Source: Sulfitobacter sp. HNIBRBA3233
Lineage (GTDB): Bacteria; Pseudomonadota; Alphaproteobacteria; Rhodobacterales; Rhodobacteraceae
Assembly (NCBI RefSeq): GCF_040149665.1
Contig: NZ_JBEFLP010000001.1
Span: 2,046,001-2,110,000 of the forward strand
Reading direction: 5' to 3'
DNA length: 64,000 nt
Under the pieces are notes generated by a model. It ran no database searches, had not been told where the DNA came from, and saw only the letters and a list, made by a program, of their open reading frames with translations. Positions within the stretch are counted from its first letter, which is position 1. Each line of letters begins with the position of its first letter. Positions 48,540 through 56,851 of this stretch are shown piece by piece. The position numbers were made by a program, and so were the translations under genes.

Positions 48540-51272
48540 TTATTCTGCGGCCTTGAGCTTGGGGCTGACCCCGTCCAATGCCTCTTTGGTGAAGACCCTG
48601 AGCCCTAGATCGGGCCGGTATCCGTGAATTTCGCTCACATCCAGCGCCCGCATAAAGCTGAGAATTTCCTTGCTGATGACCTGGCCGGGCACGAGGATTG
48701 GAAATCCGGGCGGATAGGGGATGATGAATGACGCCGATACGATCTCTTCGCCCCGCTCCATCGCCTCTTTCAGCGATCCGTCGAGTTCCAGATAGTCACA
48801 GTTGCGGTCGTCATAGGCGAGGAAGAACGCCGTGCGGATATCCCCTTCCCGGCTGTTGCCGTGGGACAGGAACGCGCGGTGGAAGCGGCTGAAATCGGGC
48901 AGCGGCGGGCAGTTTTCCAGCAGGTTGTGGACCCTGCGGTCGAAGGCCATCTTTTCCATCCCGCTCGCGTCGTCGTTCAGATCGTCCAGCGATTTGGCGA
49001 TCTCGACCAGCACCTCGATCAGGTAGGCAACGGACGACCGTGTGGTGCCGATATTGGTCATGAACAACACGGTATTGCGCGACGTCTTGTTGATCTGGAT
49101 GCCGTATTTATCCATCAACACCTTGTTCTTGAACGTATCCCCGTCCCAGCCGGTCCCACCGACCAGCAGCGTGACCCGAGAGGCATCGAGGACGAATTCG
49201 TCCCGCTCCCAGCACTCCCACAGATCGGTCCAGCCCTGTTCGGTATCGTAGTAGCTGGTCACGCCGCTCTCGCGGTGCTCTTCCGGGATCATATCGCCGG
49301 CGGTGAGAACCTTGAAATACTTGCGCAACAGCGGGTGGTCGCTGATCGCGCGGCGCATCGACATCGCCGCCTCGATCTGGCGCTGGACGAACTCGAACCC
49401 TTCCAGTTCGACCTGCCGGCGGCCCACATCAAGCGACGCGATGATCTGGTAGTTTGGCGAGGTCGACGTGTGGGTCATGTAGGCTTCGTGGAAGGATTGC
49501 TCCACCTCGCCTTTGAAGTCCTGATCGTTGACGTGGATCATCGACCCCTGCCGCAGGGACGTCAGCGTCTTGTGCGTGGATTGCGTCGAATAGGCCCTTA
49601 CCCGTGCAGTCGGCGGCGGGATCAGACGGGTTTTGATAAGGGTCTCGTGGTCCGCATCCTTCAGCTTTTTCTGCTGCTTCTCGTAGGCCTTGGCATGTGC
49701 TTCCGACCGGAACCGGGTGCGCAGAGTGTTGGCCGCGTCCATCGCCGTGCGCTGGCGGTAGGTCGGGCTGAACCGGGCAAAGGCGAACCATGCCTCGTCC
49801 CACAGGAAGATCAGGTCCGGCTTGATCGCCAGACACTCCTCCATCACGCGCTGAACGTTATAGACCAGACCGTCAAAGGTGCAGTTTGTCAGCAGCAGCA
49901 TCCGGACACGGTCCAGCTTGCCTTGGTCTTTCAGCTCCAGCAGGCGCTCTTTGATCTCGCTGAGCGGCACCGCGCCATACATCGAATATTTGCTGAGCGG
50001 ATAGCTGTCGAGATAGCTGACCTGCGCGCCCGCCAGCACCATGCCGTAGTGGTGCGACTTGTGGCAGTCGCGATCGACCAGCACGATGTCGCCGGGTTTC
50101 AGCAGGGCCTGCACGACGATCTTGTTACAGGTCGACGTGCCATTGGTGGCAAAGAAGGTCTGCTTTGACCCGAAGGCACGCGCCGCAAGCTCCTGCGCCT
50201 CTTTGATGGGGCCGTGCGGCTCAAGCAAACTGTCCAGCCCGCCGGAGGTGGCCGATGTTTCGGCAAGGAAGATATTCGGCCCGTAAAACGCGCCCATATC
50301 CTGAATCCAGTGCGAGCGCGTGATGGATTTGCCGCGGCTGATCGGCATGGCGTGGAACACGCCCGTGGGCTGCTTGGAATACTCGACCAAGGCGGTGAAG
50401 AAGGGCGATTTGTTGCGCGCCTGCACACCGCGCAGGATGTTGAGGTGAAGCTCCATGAAGTCTTCGGAATTGTAGAAAACCCGCCGGCAAATCCCCAGAT
50501 CGAGGCCCGCGATCTCTTCGACCGAACGCTCGGTCACAAGATAGGCGTCGAGTTCGGGACGCACTTTCGCGATCATTCGGCACAGCTCGGGGCCGTAGTT
50601 TTCCGGTTGCAGCGCGTCGATCTCGTCCTGCCCCCCTGCGCGAGCCAGATAGCGGGTCAGGATCTCTTCGACCTTTTCGGAATGCAGGGTCAGGCCCGGG
50701 CGGACGACAATCGCCTGGATGTTATGGTTGAACATCACCGCGATCAGCGCGTCCTCGATCGACGGCACCACGACCGCCTCGTAGACAAACGGATCTTCGG
50801 GGCGGCGCATCGAGGTCACGTTGGATTTCAGCCAACGCTCCTGATGCTCGTTCACACTGTCGACCACCAGCACTTCGAAATAGGGCTTCGACAGGGCGCG
50901 CATTTCGGGCGAGTGATGTGCCTCGTCGTCCTGCTCTTCCTGATCGACACTGTCGCGTTCCAGCGGAATGGACCGGCGGCGATAGGCACCCGTGGTCAGC
51001 GCGCGGGTGACGCGGTTAACGGCAAAGCTGACATCGTCGAGCTTGCCCTGATCGAAATGCCGCCGCATCTGGTTGAAGGACGAAACACCGGGAAACGCCC
51101 AGTAGTGCTCCATCATCGAAAGCGATTCGAAAAGATCGGTCACCGTGGAGCGCAGGTGCGCGCTTTCTGCGGCGCTGGGGTTGCGGGTCAGGGCGGCGGT
51201 CGCCTCGCGCAGCGCGCTCCACCGGTCGGAGCGCAGCTGGATCGCTGACGAATATTCTCTCATAGACTGCAT
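48540..51272 (-). CDS. Orn/Lys/Arg-type PLP decarboxylase, long form
   Basis: 910 residues, against roughly 710-760 for enterobacterial family members. About 310 N-terminal residues include a receiver-like domain (YFEVLVVDSVNEHQERW), then the fold-type-I PLP domain: FFATNGTSTCNKIVVQALL, DRDCHKSHHYGM, the aspartate in IFLWDEAWFAF (about 492) and the PLP lysine K568 in STQSTHKTL. The spacing between this aspartate and lysine is long (76 residues, including a charged helix). Ends IHGYRPDLGLRVF. Decarboxylates a basic amino acid to an amine. ATG 51272 follows GGAG. Confidence 0.88.
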   Translation of the reverse strand: MQSMREYSSAIQLRSDRWSALREATAALTRNPSAAESAHLRSTVTDLFESLSMMEHYWAFPGVSSFNQMRRHFDQGKLDDVSFAVNRVTRALTTGAYRRRSIPLERDSVDQEEQDDEAHHSPEMRALSKPYFEVLVVDSVNEHQERWLKSNVTSMRRPEDPFVYEAVVVPSIEDALIAVMFNHNIQAIVVRPGLTLHSEKVEEILTRYLARAGGQDEIDALQPENYGPELCRMIAKVRPELDAYLVTERSVEEIAGLDLGICRRVFYNSEDFMELHLNILRGVQARNKSPFFTALVEYSKQPTGVFHAMPISRGKSITRSHWIQDMGAFYGPNIFLAETSATSGGLDSLLEPHGPIKEAQELAARAFGSKQTFFATNGTSTCNKIVVQALLKPGDIVLVDRDCHKSHHYGMVLAGAQVSYLDSYPLSKYSMYGAVPLSEIKERLLELKDQGKLDRVRMLLLTNCTFDGLVYNVQRVMEECLAIKPDLIFLWDEAWFAFARFSPTYRQRTAMDAANTLRTRFRSEAHAKAYEKQQKKLKDADHETLIKTRLIPPPTARVRAYSTQSTHKTLTSLRQGSMIHVNDQDFKGEVEQSFHEAYMTHTSTSPNYQIIASLDVGRRQVELEGFEFVQRQIEAAMSMRRAISDHPLLRKYFKVLTAGDMIPEEHRESGVTSYYDTEQGWTDLWECWERDEFVLDASRVTLLVGGTGWDGDTFKNKVLMDKYGIQINKTSRNTVLFMTNIGTTRSSVAYLIEVLVEIAKSLDDLNDDASGMEKMAFDRRVHNLLENCPPLPDFSRFHRAFLSHGNSREGDIRTAFFLAYDDRNCDYLELDGSLKEAMERGEEIVSASFIIPYPPGFPILVPGQVISKEILSFMRALDVSEIHGYRPDLGLRVFTKEALDGVSPKLKAAE

Positions 51273-51357
51273 CGGTCGTTCTCCGCGTGTTTTGCGGCTG
51301 GCCTGATGCACCTTGCGATTCGGGGGCAGCGAAACCGCGGCCCCCGATAGGTACGGC

Positions 51358-52479
51358 CTAGCCGCTTGATGTTGGCTCGTTATGCGCGGAGCCTGTCAGG
51401 ACACCGGGCTTCACGGGTGGGTTTGGCGTTCCCGGGGTGGGAACAGCAGCTGTTTCTTGTGTGGCCGGTGCGGCGGTTCCTGCCGTCGGGTTCGGCAAGG
51501 GTTCGGGCGCGAAGGCAGGCGGCACCTTGTGGGCAAAGCCCGGCAGGCTGTCCTGTCCGGCAAAGGACGGTGCCTGCGGGACACGCATCGCCGGTTCGGA
51601 GGCGTCCAGCCCCGCCAATGTGCCCTGATGCGGCACTTCGAGCGGGCCAAGGGTGCGCAGATATTCATCTGTACCGCTGGTCCGGTCGTAGACCGAGAAA
51701 TCGGTGGCGCGGTCGCGGAAGGATTTCAGAACCTGCCCGAGGCCCTTCATGCCGGTTTCACGCTGGCGGCGCACCAGATCGAGATCGACTTCGATCGGGA
51801 ACATATCTTCCTGACCGGCGGACTGGTGCAGCACCATGGATGTCGGATCCACGACGCAGGATTTGCCCACGCCACCGGCACCGAGCCCGTTCACATCAAT
51901 GACATAGCACTGGAACTGCGCCGCGGTTGCGCGGGCAATGGCCAGTTCGGCATCGCGGTCCGTGGTACCGGTCAGAACCGGGTGCAACAGCACCTCGACC
52001 CCCTGGCTGGTCAACTGGCGCGTGGTTTCGGGGAACCACATGTCATAGCAGATCGACAGTCCGAAACGGCCCACTTCGGGCACGTCGAAGACGCAGAAAT
52101 CTGTCCCGGCGGCGATCCCGCTCTCGTAGGGGCGGAAGGGAAACATTTTCGCGTAGCGGCGAATGATCTCGCCCTCGGGGTTGATCACGAAAGACGTGTT
52201 GTAGATGCGGCCGTCTTCGGGATCGGTGATGAACATCGACCCGGGGATCAACCAGACACGGTGCTTGGCGGCCGCGGCCTGGAACTTCTCAAGCTCTTCG
52301 TTTTCGGGCGGCAGCGAATAGCGGTCCAGCGGGCCCAGCGGCGCCAGTTCCGAGAACAGCACCATCTGCGTCCACGGGAATCGTGCCATAAGGATATCCA
52401 GCCGCTGGATCATACCATCGACGTTCGATTGCAGCGCATTTACGTACATCTGTACGCCCGCGATTGCGAAAGGTGTCAT
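51358..52479 (-). CDS. Carbon-nitrogen hydrolase (nitrilase superfamily) with Pro/Ala-rich tail
   Basis: 373 residues. The catalytic triad is complete: E44 in FSELAPLG, K111 in YAKMFPF and C144 in LSICYDMWFPE. This is an amidase-type hydrolase (aliphatic amides, N-carbamoyl amines or nitriles). After about residue 290 the protein changes to a low-complexity proline/alanine/threonine tail (PLPNPTAGTAAPATQ, TPGTPNPPVKP) of about 80 residues. ATG 52479 with GGAG upstream. 85 bases before the decarboxylase gene. Confidence 0.88.
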   Translation of the reverse strand: MTPFAIAGVQMYVNALQSNVDGMIQRLDILMARFPWTQMVLFSELAPLGPLDRYSLPPENEELEKFQAAAAKHRVWLIPGSMFITDPEDGRIYNTSFVINPEGEIIRRYAKMFPFRPYESGIAAGTDFCVFDVPEVGRFGLSICYDMWFPETTRQLTSQGVEVLLHPVLTGTTDRDAELAIARATAAQFQCYVIDVNGLGAGGVGKSCVVDPTSMVLHQSAGQEDMFPIEVDLDLVRRQRETGMKGLGQVLKSFRDRATDFSVYDRTSGTDEYLRTLGPLEVPHQGTLAGLDASEPAMRVPQAPSFAGQDSLPGFAHKVPPAFAPEPLPNPTAGTAAPATQETAAVPTPGTPNPPVKPGVLTGSAHNEPTSSG

Positions 52480-52618
52480 AACTCTTCACTCCGTGAATCC
52501 GGGACAATCCCGTTTGGACCTGTCCATACGCCTTTTGGAGGGGCGATGAAACAGGCCAAGCGGGGAAGTGCCGTAACGAAGTTGCAGGTCAGGTATGTCA
52601 TTTTGGCGCCGGTGATCC

Positions 52619-55390
52619 CTACGCCGTGGCCCGACGCCCGGCGGCGCGGCTGTTGCGGCCGCGCTGCAGCATCACAACAGCGGCCAGCAACAGAAGGGCC
52701 GGAATGAACATCAGGTACTTGCTGGGCTGCGATTGGGGCTGCAACACGCGCAGCACTTCCTGATCCCAGTCAAGCCCCGCGTTCTGTGCAGGCGAATTGA
52801 AGGCAACATCGTCAATGATCATGCTGTCCCCATCCTGACGGAAGACCAGCCCGGCCTCTTCCAGACGCTCTTCGCCGCTGCCTGCGGCCCCCATTTCCAC
52901 AAGCGCCACGAATTCGATGGGATCACCGAAACTGTCGCGCCCCGCCACACGGATGCGCAACGGCTCACCCACGGGGGTCGCCTCGGCGGCGGCAGCGATC
53001 TCGGTCGGCTCCGCCTCGATATAGGGAGGCGATACCATATCCATCCAGAACCCGGGACGGAACAGCGTGAACGCGATCAGCAGCAGCGCGATCGTCTCGT
53101 AGAAACGGTTCTTGGCAAGGAACCAGCCCTGGGTGGCGGCGGCGAACAGCAGCATCGCCACCGTCGCGATGATGAAGACGAATATACCCTGCGCCCAGGT
53201 CACATCGATCAGAAGCAGTTCGGTATTGAAGATGAACAGGAACGGCAGCGCGGCTGTCCGCAGGCTGTAGAAGAAGGCGACAAAGCCCGTCTTGATCGGG
53301 TCGCCGCCGGACACGGCAGCGGCGGCAAAGCTTGCCAGTCCGACAGGCGGCGTCACATCGGCCATGATGCCGAAGTAGAACACGAAGAGGTGCACCGCGA
53401 TCAGCGGCACGATAAGCCCGTTCTGCTGTCCCAGCGTCACGATCACGGGCGCAAGCAGCGCCGAAACGACGATATAGTTCGCCGTTGTCGGCAGCCCCAT
53501 CCCGAGGATCAGCGACAGCACGGCGGTCAGCGCAAGGATCGCGAGGATATAGCCCCCCGACAGAACCTCGACCACATCGGCCAGTGCGGCACCCACGCCA
53601 GTCTGGCTGACCACACCCACGATGATGCCCGCGGTCGCTGTGGCAATGCCGATGCCGATCATGTTGCGCGCGCCCGTCACCAGACCGTCGATCAGGTCAA
53701 GAAAGCCGTTCTTGACATCGGTGGCGAACTGGCTTTCGCCGCGGAACATCGCCATCAGCGGACGCTGCGTCAGCAGGATGAAGACCATGTAAGCCGTCGC
53801 CCAGAAGGCCGACAGGCCGGGCGACAGACGGTCCACCATCAGCGCCCAGACCAGCACCACCACCGGCAGGATATAGTAGAGGCCCGAACGGATCGTGGGG
53901 CCGGGCAGCGGCAGTTTCGTGACCGGCGCATTGGGATCGTCCAGCTTCAGCGGCGGCTCTTTCGATGCGACGCGCAGAAGCAGCACATAGACGAGGGTCA
54001 GGAAGGCAAAGATGATATAGCCAGCGGTTTCGGGGAAGGCAGGGCGGATCCAGCCCATGCCATAGTAGACCGCAAAGCTCAGCGCGCAGATGACCGCGAT
54101 GGTGAAGGCAAGCGACATCAGCCACGCGACCCACGGCTTGGGCTCAACCGGACGCGGCAGCCCTTCCATCCCCGCCTTCAGCGCTTCGAGGTGCACGATG
54201 TAGACCAGCGCGATGTACGAGATAACGGCGGGCAGGAAGGCGTGTTTGACCACGTCGAAATAGGCGATGCCGACGTATTCGACCATCAGGAAGGCGGCTG
54301 CACCCATCACCGGTGGCATGATCTGCCCGTTGACCGAGGACGCGACCTCGACCGCGCCGGCCTTTTCCGAGGAAAAGCCGACTTTTTTCATCAGCGGAAT
54401 GGTGAACGTCCCCGTGGTGACCACGTTAGCGATGGAGGAGCCCGAGATCAGACCGGTCATCGCCGAGGAAACCACCGCGGCCTTCGCAGGGCCGCCCTTC
54501 ATGTGGCCCATCAGGCTGAATGCGACCTGGATGAAGTAGTTACCCGCGCCAGCACGGTCCAGAAGCGATCCGAACAGGACGAAAAGAAAGACGAAGCTTG
54601 TCGAGACACCCAGCGCGATGCCGAAAACACCCTCGGTGGTGATCCACTGGTGGTTTACGATCTCGCTCAGGCTGTTGCCCTTGTGGGCGATGATGCTGGG
54701 CATCTGCGGGCCAAGGACGGTGTACATCAGAAAGACGCTCGCCACGATCATCAGCGCGGGACCAAGCGCGCGGCGGGTTGCTTCGAGCAGGATGATGATA
54801 CCGACGACGGCAACCACGTAATCCTGTGTGATCGGCGCACCGACACGGCCCGCAATGTCGCGGTAGAACATGAACAGATAGAGCGCGGCACCGGCACCGG
54901 CGAGGGCAAGCACCCACTCCCAGATCGGCACGCGATCCTTCGGAGAGCCGAGGACCACTGTTGCCGCAACGGCCAGCGCGGGGATCGGAATCCACCATGT
55001 CGCGGTGCCGTCCTTGGCGCTGATCATGAACAGGGCCGCCAGCGCCAGCGGGACAATCACCCCAAGCGCAAGCTGGAATTTGGTACGCGCCGCCGGAAAC
55101 ACCATGATGCCAAGGAACACGGCAAACCCGAGGTGGATGGAGCGTGCGAGCGTGTCGTTGAAAAGCCCGAAGGGCGACGCGATGTAGAGCTGGAACAGCG
55201 ACCAGGCGAGCGCGACGAGAAGCAGAAGGATGCCGACCGGTCCGGAAACGGAACGCCCACCGGTATCGGAAGAGGCAACCAGTTCGTCCAGTTCATCCTG
55301 GCTTAGGCCACCACGGCTGCCCGTCGCTTCGGTTTCGACCCTTGCAGCCTGCTGCTGGTACTTCTGGTTGTCGTTTTCCTGATCGGTCAT
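52619..55390 (-). CDS. TRAP transporter fused 4TM/12TM permease (TAXI type)
   Basis: 923 residues. The small and large membrane subunits are fused, as is normal for TAXI systems, giving roughly 18-20 helices. The large-subunit signature GLISGSSIANVVTTGTFTIP and LGMGLPTTANYIVVSALL are clear. The N-terminal 45 residues are hydrophilic. After about residue 770 a non-membrane DUF3394/PDZ-like part follows (DDVAFNSPAQNAGLDWDQEV) and a final helix. Sodium- or proton-coupled uptake at the inner membrane, with the receptor encoded just upstream. Confidence 0.93.
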   Translation of the reverse strand: MTDQENDNQKYQQQAARVETEATGSRGGLSQDELDELVASSDTGGRSVSGPVGILLLLVALAWSLFQLYIASPFGLFNDTLARSIHLGFAVFLGIMVFPAARTKFQLALGVIVPLALAALFMISAKDGTATWWIPIPALAVAATVVLGSPKDRVPIWEWVLALAGAGAALYLFMFYRDIAGRVGAPITQDYVVAVVGIIILLEATRRALGPALMIVASVFLMYTVLGPQMPSIIAHKGNSLSEIVNHQWITTEGVFGIALGVSTSFVFLFVLFGSLLDRAGAGNYFIQVAFSLMGHMKGGPAKAAVVSSAMTGLISGSSIANVVTTGTFTIPLMKKVGFSSEKAGAVEVASSVNGQIMPPVMGAAAFLMVEYVGIAYFDVVKHAFLPAVISYIALVYIVHLEALKAGMEGLPRPVEPKPWVAWLMSLAFTIAVICALSFAVYYGMGWIRPAFPETAGYIIFAFLTLVYVLLLRVASKEPPLKLDDPNAPVTKLPLPGPTIRSGLYYILPVVVLVWALMVDRLSPGLSAFWATAYMVFILLTQRPLMAMFRGESQFATDVKNGFLDLIDGLVTGARNMIGIGIATATAGIIVGVVSQTGVGAALADVVEVLSGGYILAILALTAVLSLILGMGLPTTANYIVVSALLAPVIVTLGQQNGLIVPLIAVHLFVFYFGIMADVTPPVGLASFAAAAVSGGDPIKTGFVAFFYSLRTAALPFLFIFNTELLLIDVTWAQGIFVFIIATVAMLLFAAATQGWFLAKNRFYETIALLLIAFTLFRPGFWMDMVSPPYIEAEPTEIAAAAEATPVGEPLRIRVAGRDSFGDPIEFVALVEMGAAGSGEERLEEAGLVFRQDGDSMIIDDVAFNSPAQNAGLDWDQEVLRVLQPQSQPSKYLMFIPALLLLAAVVMLQRGRNSRAAGRRATA

Positions 55391-55466
55391 CGCTTTTTCC
55401 CCTGCGTGAGCCAGGGACGCCTGATGCGCCCGGGCCCCTAGATGTGCCGCTTTGTGCGGTCACAGC

Positions 55467-55497
55467 CTGCGGCCGGCCCCCTGAGGGCCGCCCGCAG
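55467..55497. other. Hairpin between the TAXI receptor gene and the permease gene
   Basis: CTGCGG(C)CGGCCC at 55467-55479 folds on GGGCCG(C)CCGCAG at 55485-55497 with a short loop. No T-tract. It lies 24 bases after the receptor stop, so it may stabilise the receptor message or attenuate read-through into the permease. Confidence 0.6.
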
Positions 55498-55520
55498 AAT
55501 TCGCTTTGACAGGTAGCGGC

Positions 55521-56480
55521 TTATTCGATCCAGCCACGTTCTTTGTAGTACTGCGCGGCACCGTCATGCAGTGGTGCGGACAAACCGGCCGAGATCATGT
55601 CTTCTTCGGTCAGGTTCTCGAACGCAGGGTGCAGGCGCTTGAAGCGGTCGAAGTTGTCAAAAACCGCTTTCACGACTTCATAAACCACTTCATCCGCGAC
55701 ATCGGCGGAGGTGACGAAGGTCGCCTTCACACCGAAGGTGTTCACGTCGCTGTCGGTGCCTTTATACATGCCACCCGGAATTGTCGCGGCAGCATAGTAG
55801 GGGTTGTTGTCGATCAGGCCCTGAATCGCGTCACCCTCTACCGGGATCAGCTTGGCATCGATGGTCGATACGGCTTCCTGAATGGAACCGTTGGGGTGAC
55901 CCACGGTGTAGATGATCGCGTCGACCTTGTTATCACCCAGTGCCGCAGCCTGCTCGGCCGGCTTCAGCTCGGATGCGAGGGCGAAATCGTCCAGCGTCCA
56001 GCCCTTGGCATCCATGACGACTTCCATCGTGGCGCGCTGGCCGGAACCGGGGTTGCCGATGTTGACACGCTTGCCCTTGAGGTCGTCAAAGCTTTCGATG
56101 CCGCTGTCGGCGCGGGCGATGACGTTGAACGGTTCACCATGGACGGAGAACACGGCGCGCAGCTTGTCGAACTTGTCACCCTCGAACTGCGAGGTGCCAT
56201 TGTAGGCATGGTACTGCCAGTCGGACTGGGCCACGCCCATGTCCATGTCGCCGGCCTTGATCGCGTTGATGTTCGCAATCGATCCACCGGTCGAAGGCGC
56301 CGTGCATTTCAGACCGGATGTATCAGAGTTGCGGTTCACCAGACGGCAGATCGACTGACCGACGACGAAGTACACGCCGGTTTGCCCGCCGGTACCGATT
56401 GTAATGAACTTTTCCTGCGCTGTTGCGGCAGTACCGGCAACCATTGCGCCAGCAAATGCCAGTGTCTTGAGCATCTTCAT
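55521..56480 (-). CDS. TAXI-family TRAP transporter solute-binding protein
   Basis: 319 residues. Signal peptide (ends GTAATAQE near residue 22), then the TAXI family start FITIGTGGQTGVYFVVGQSI. Other typical parts are STGGSIANINAIKAGDMDMG and NIGNPGSGQRATMEVVM. A periplasmic receptor delivering a small molecule (members bind glutamate, other organic acids or unknown compounds) to the fused permease. ATG 56480 with AGGGGAG. First gene of the seven-gene run. Confidence 0.94.
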   Translation of the reverse strand: MKMLKTLAFAGAMVAGTAATAQEKFITIGTGGQTGVYFVVGQSICRLVNRNSDTSGLKCTAPSTGGSIANINAIKAGDMDMGVAQSDWQYHAYNGTSQFEGDKFDKLRAVFSVHGEPFNVIARADSGIESFDDLKGKRVNIGNPGSGQRATMEVVMDAKGWTLDDFALASELKPAEQAAALGDNKVDAIIYTVGHPNGSIQEAVSTIDAKLIPVEGDAIQGLIDNNPYYAAATIPGGMYKGTDSDVNTFGVKATFVTSADVADEVVYEVVKAVFDNFDRFKRLHPAFENLTEEDMISAGLSAPLHDGAAQYYKERGWIE

Positions 56481-56851
56481 AGATGTAACTCCCCTTTTTG
56501 TTCGGGTCCCGCGAGATTGCGTTTCCCGTTATGCGGAGAAAGAACCGCCACACCCTCCTTGCGGGAATTTACCGGCGACAGGTGGTCCTCTCCTTCCACC
56601 CGCAAGCCTGTTTTGTGGCTCGTGAAGTGAAATCTAAGAGAAAGCCTAGGCAGCTTTGCGCGGATGAGCAAGGACTCTCTTATTTTGATCAAAACCGCGA
56701 AAAAATCCAACGCCTGAAGGGACCTGGACGCGGCCCGGGCGGTCGGCGGACCTGCCGCGCAGCTGATCCAAAGCGGACGCAGGGTTGCCAAACGCCCGTC
56801 CGGTACGCTCTAGATTGGCCAATCATCCGAGCTTTCCAAAGAGGGGCGAAA
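56481..56851. promoter_or_regulatory. Divergent promoter region, 370 bases
   Basis: Contains the promoters of the TAXI cluster (minus) and the FMN glutamate-synthase-like gene (plus). GAGGGGC at 56840-56846 is the plus-strand ribosome binding site. The middle (56620-56710) is AT-richer. I see no clear operator palindrome and no small gene. Confidence 0.5.

Noticed and set aside
52733-55306. Very long open frame opposite the TRAP permease gene
   Set aside because: It mirrors a real membrane protein gene in a GC-rich genome; the product is a histidine/arginine/glutamine-rich string without domain or ribosome binding site.
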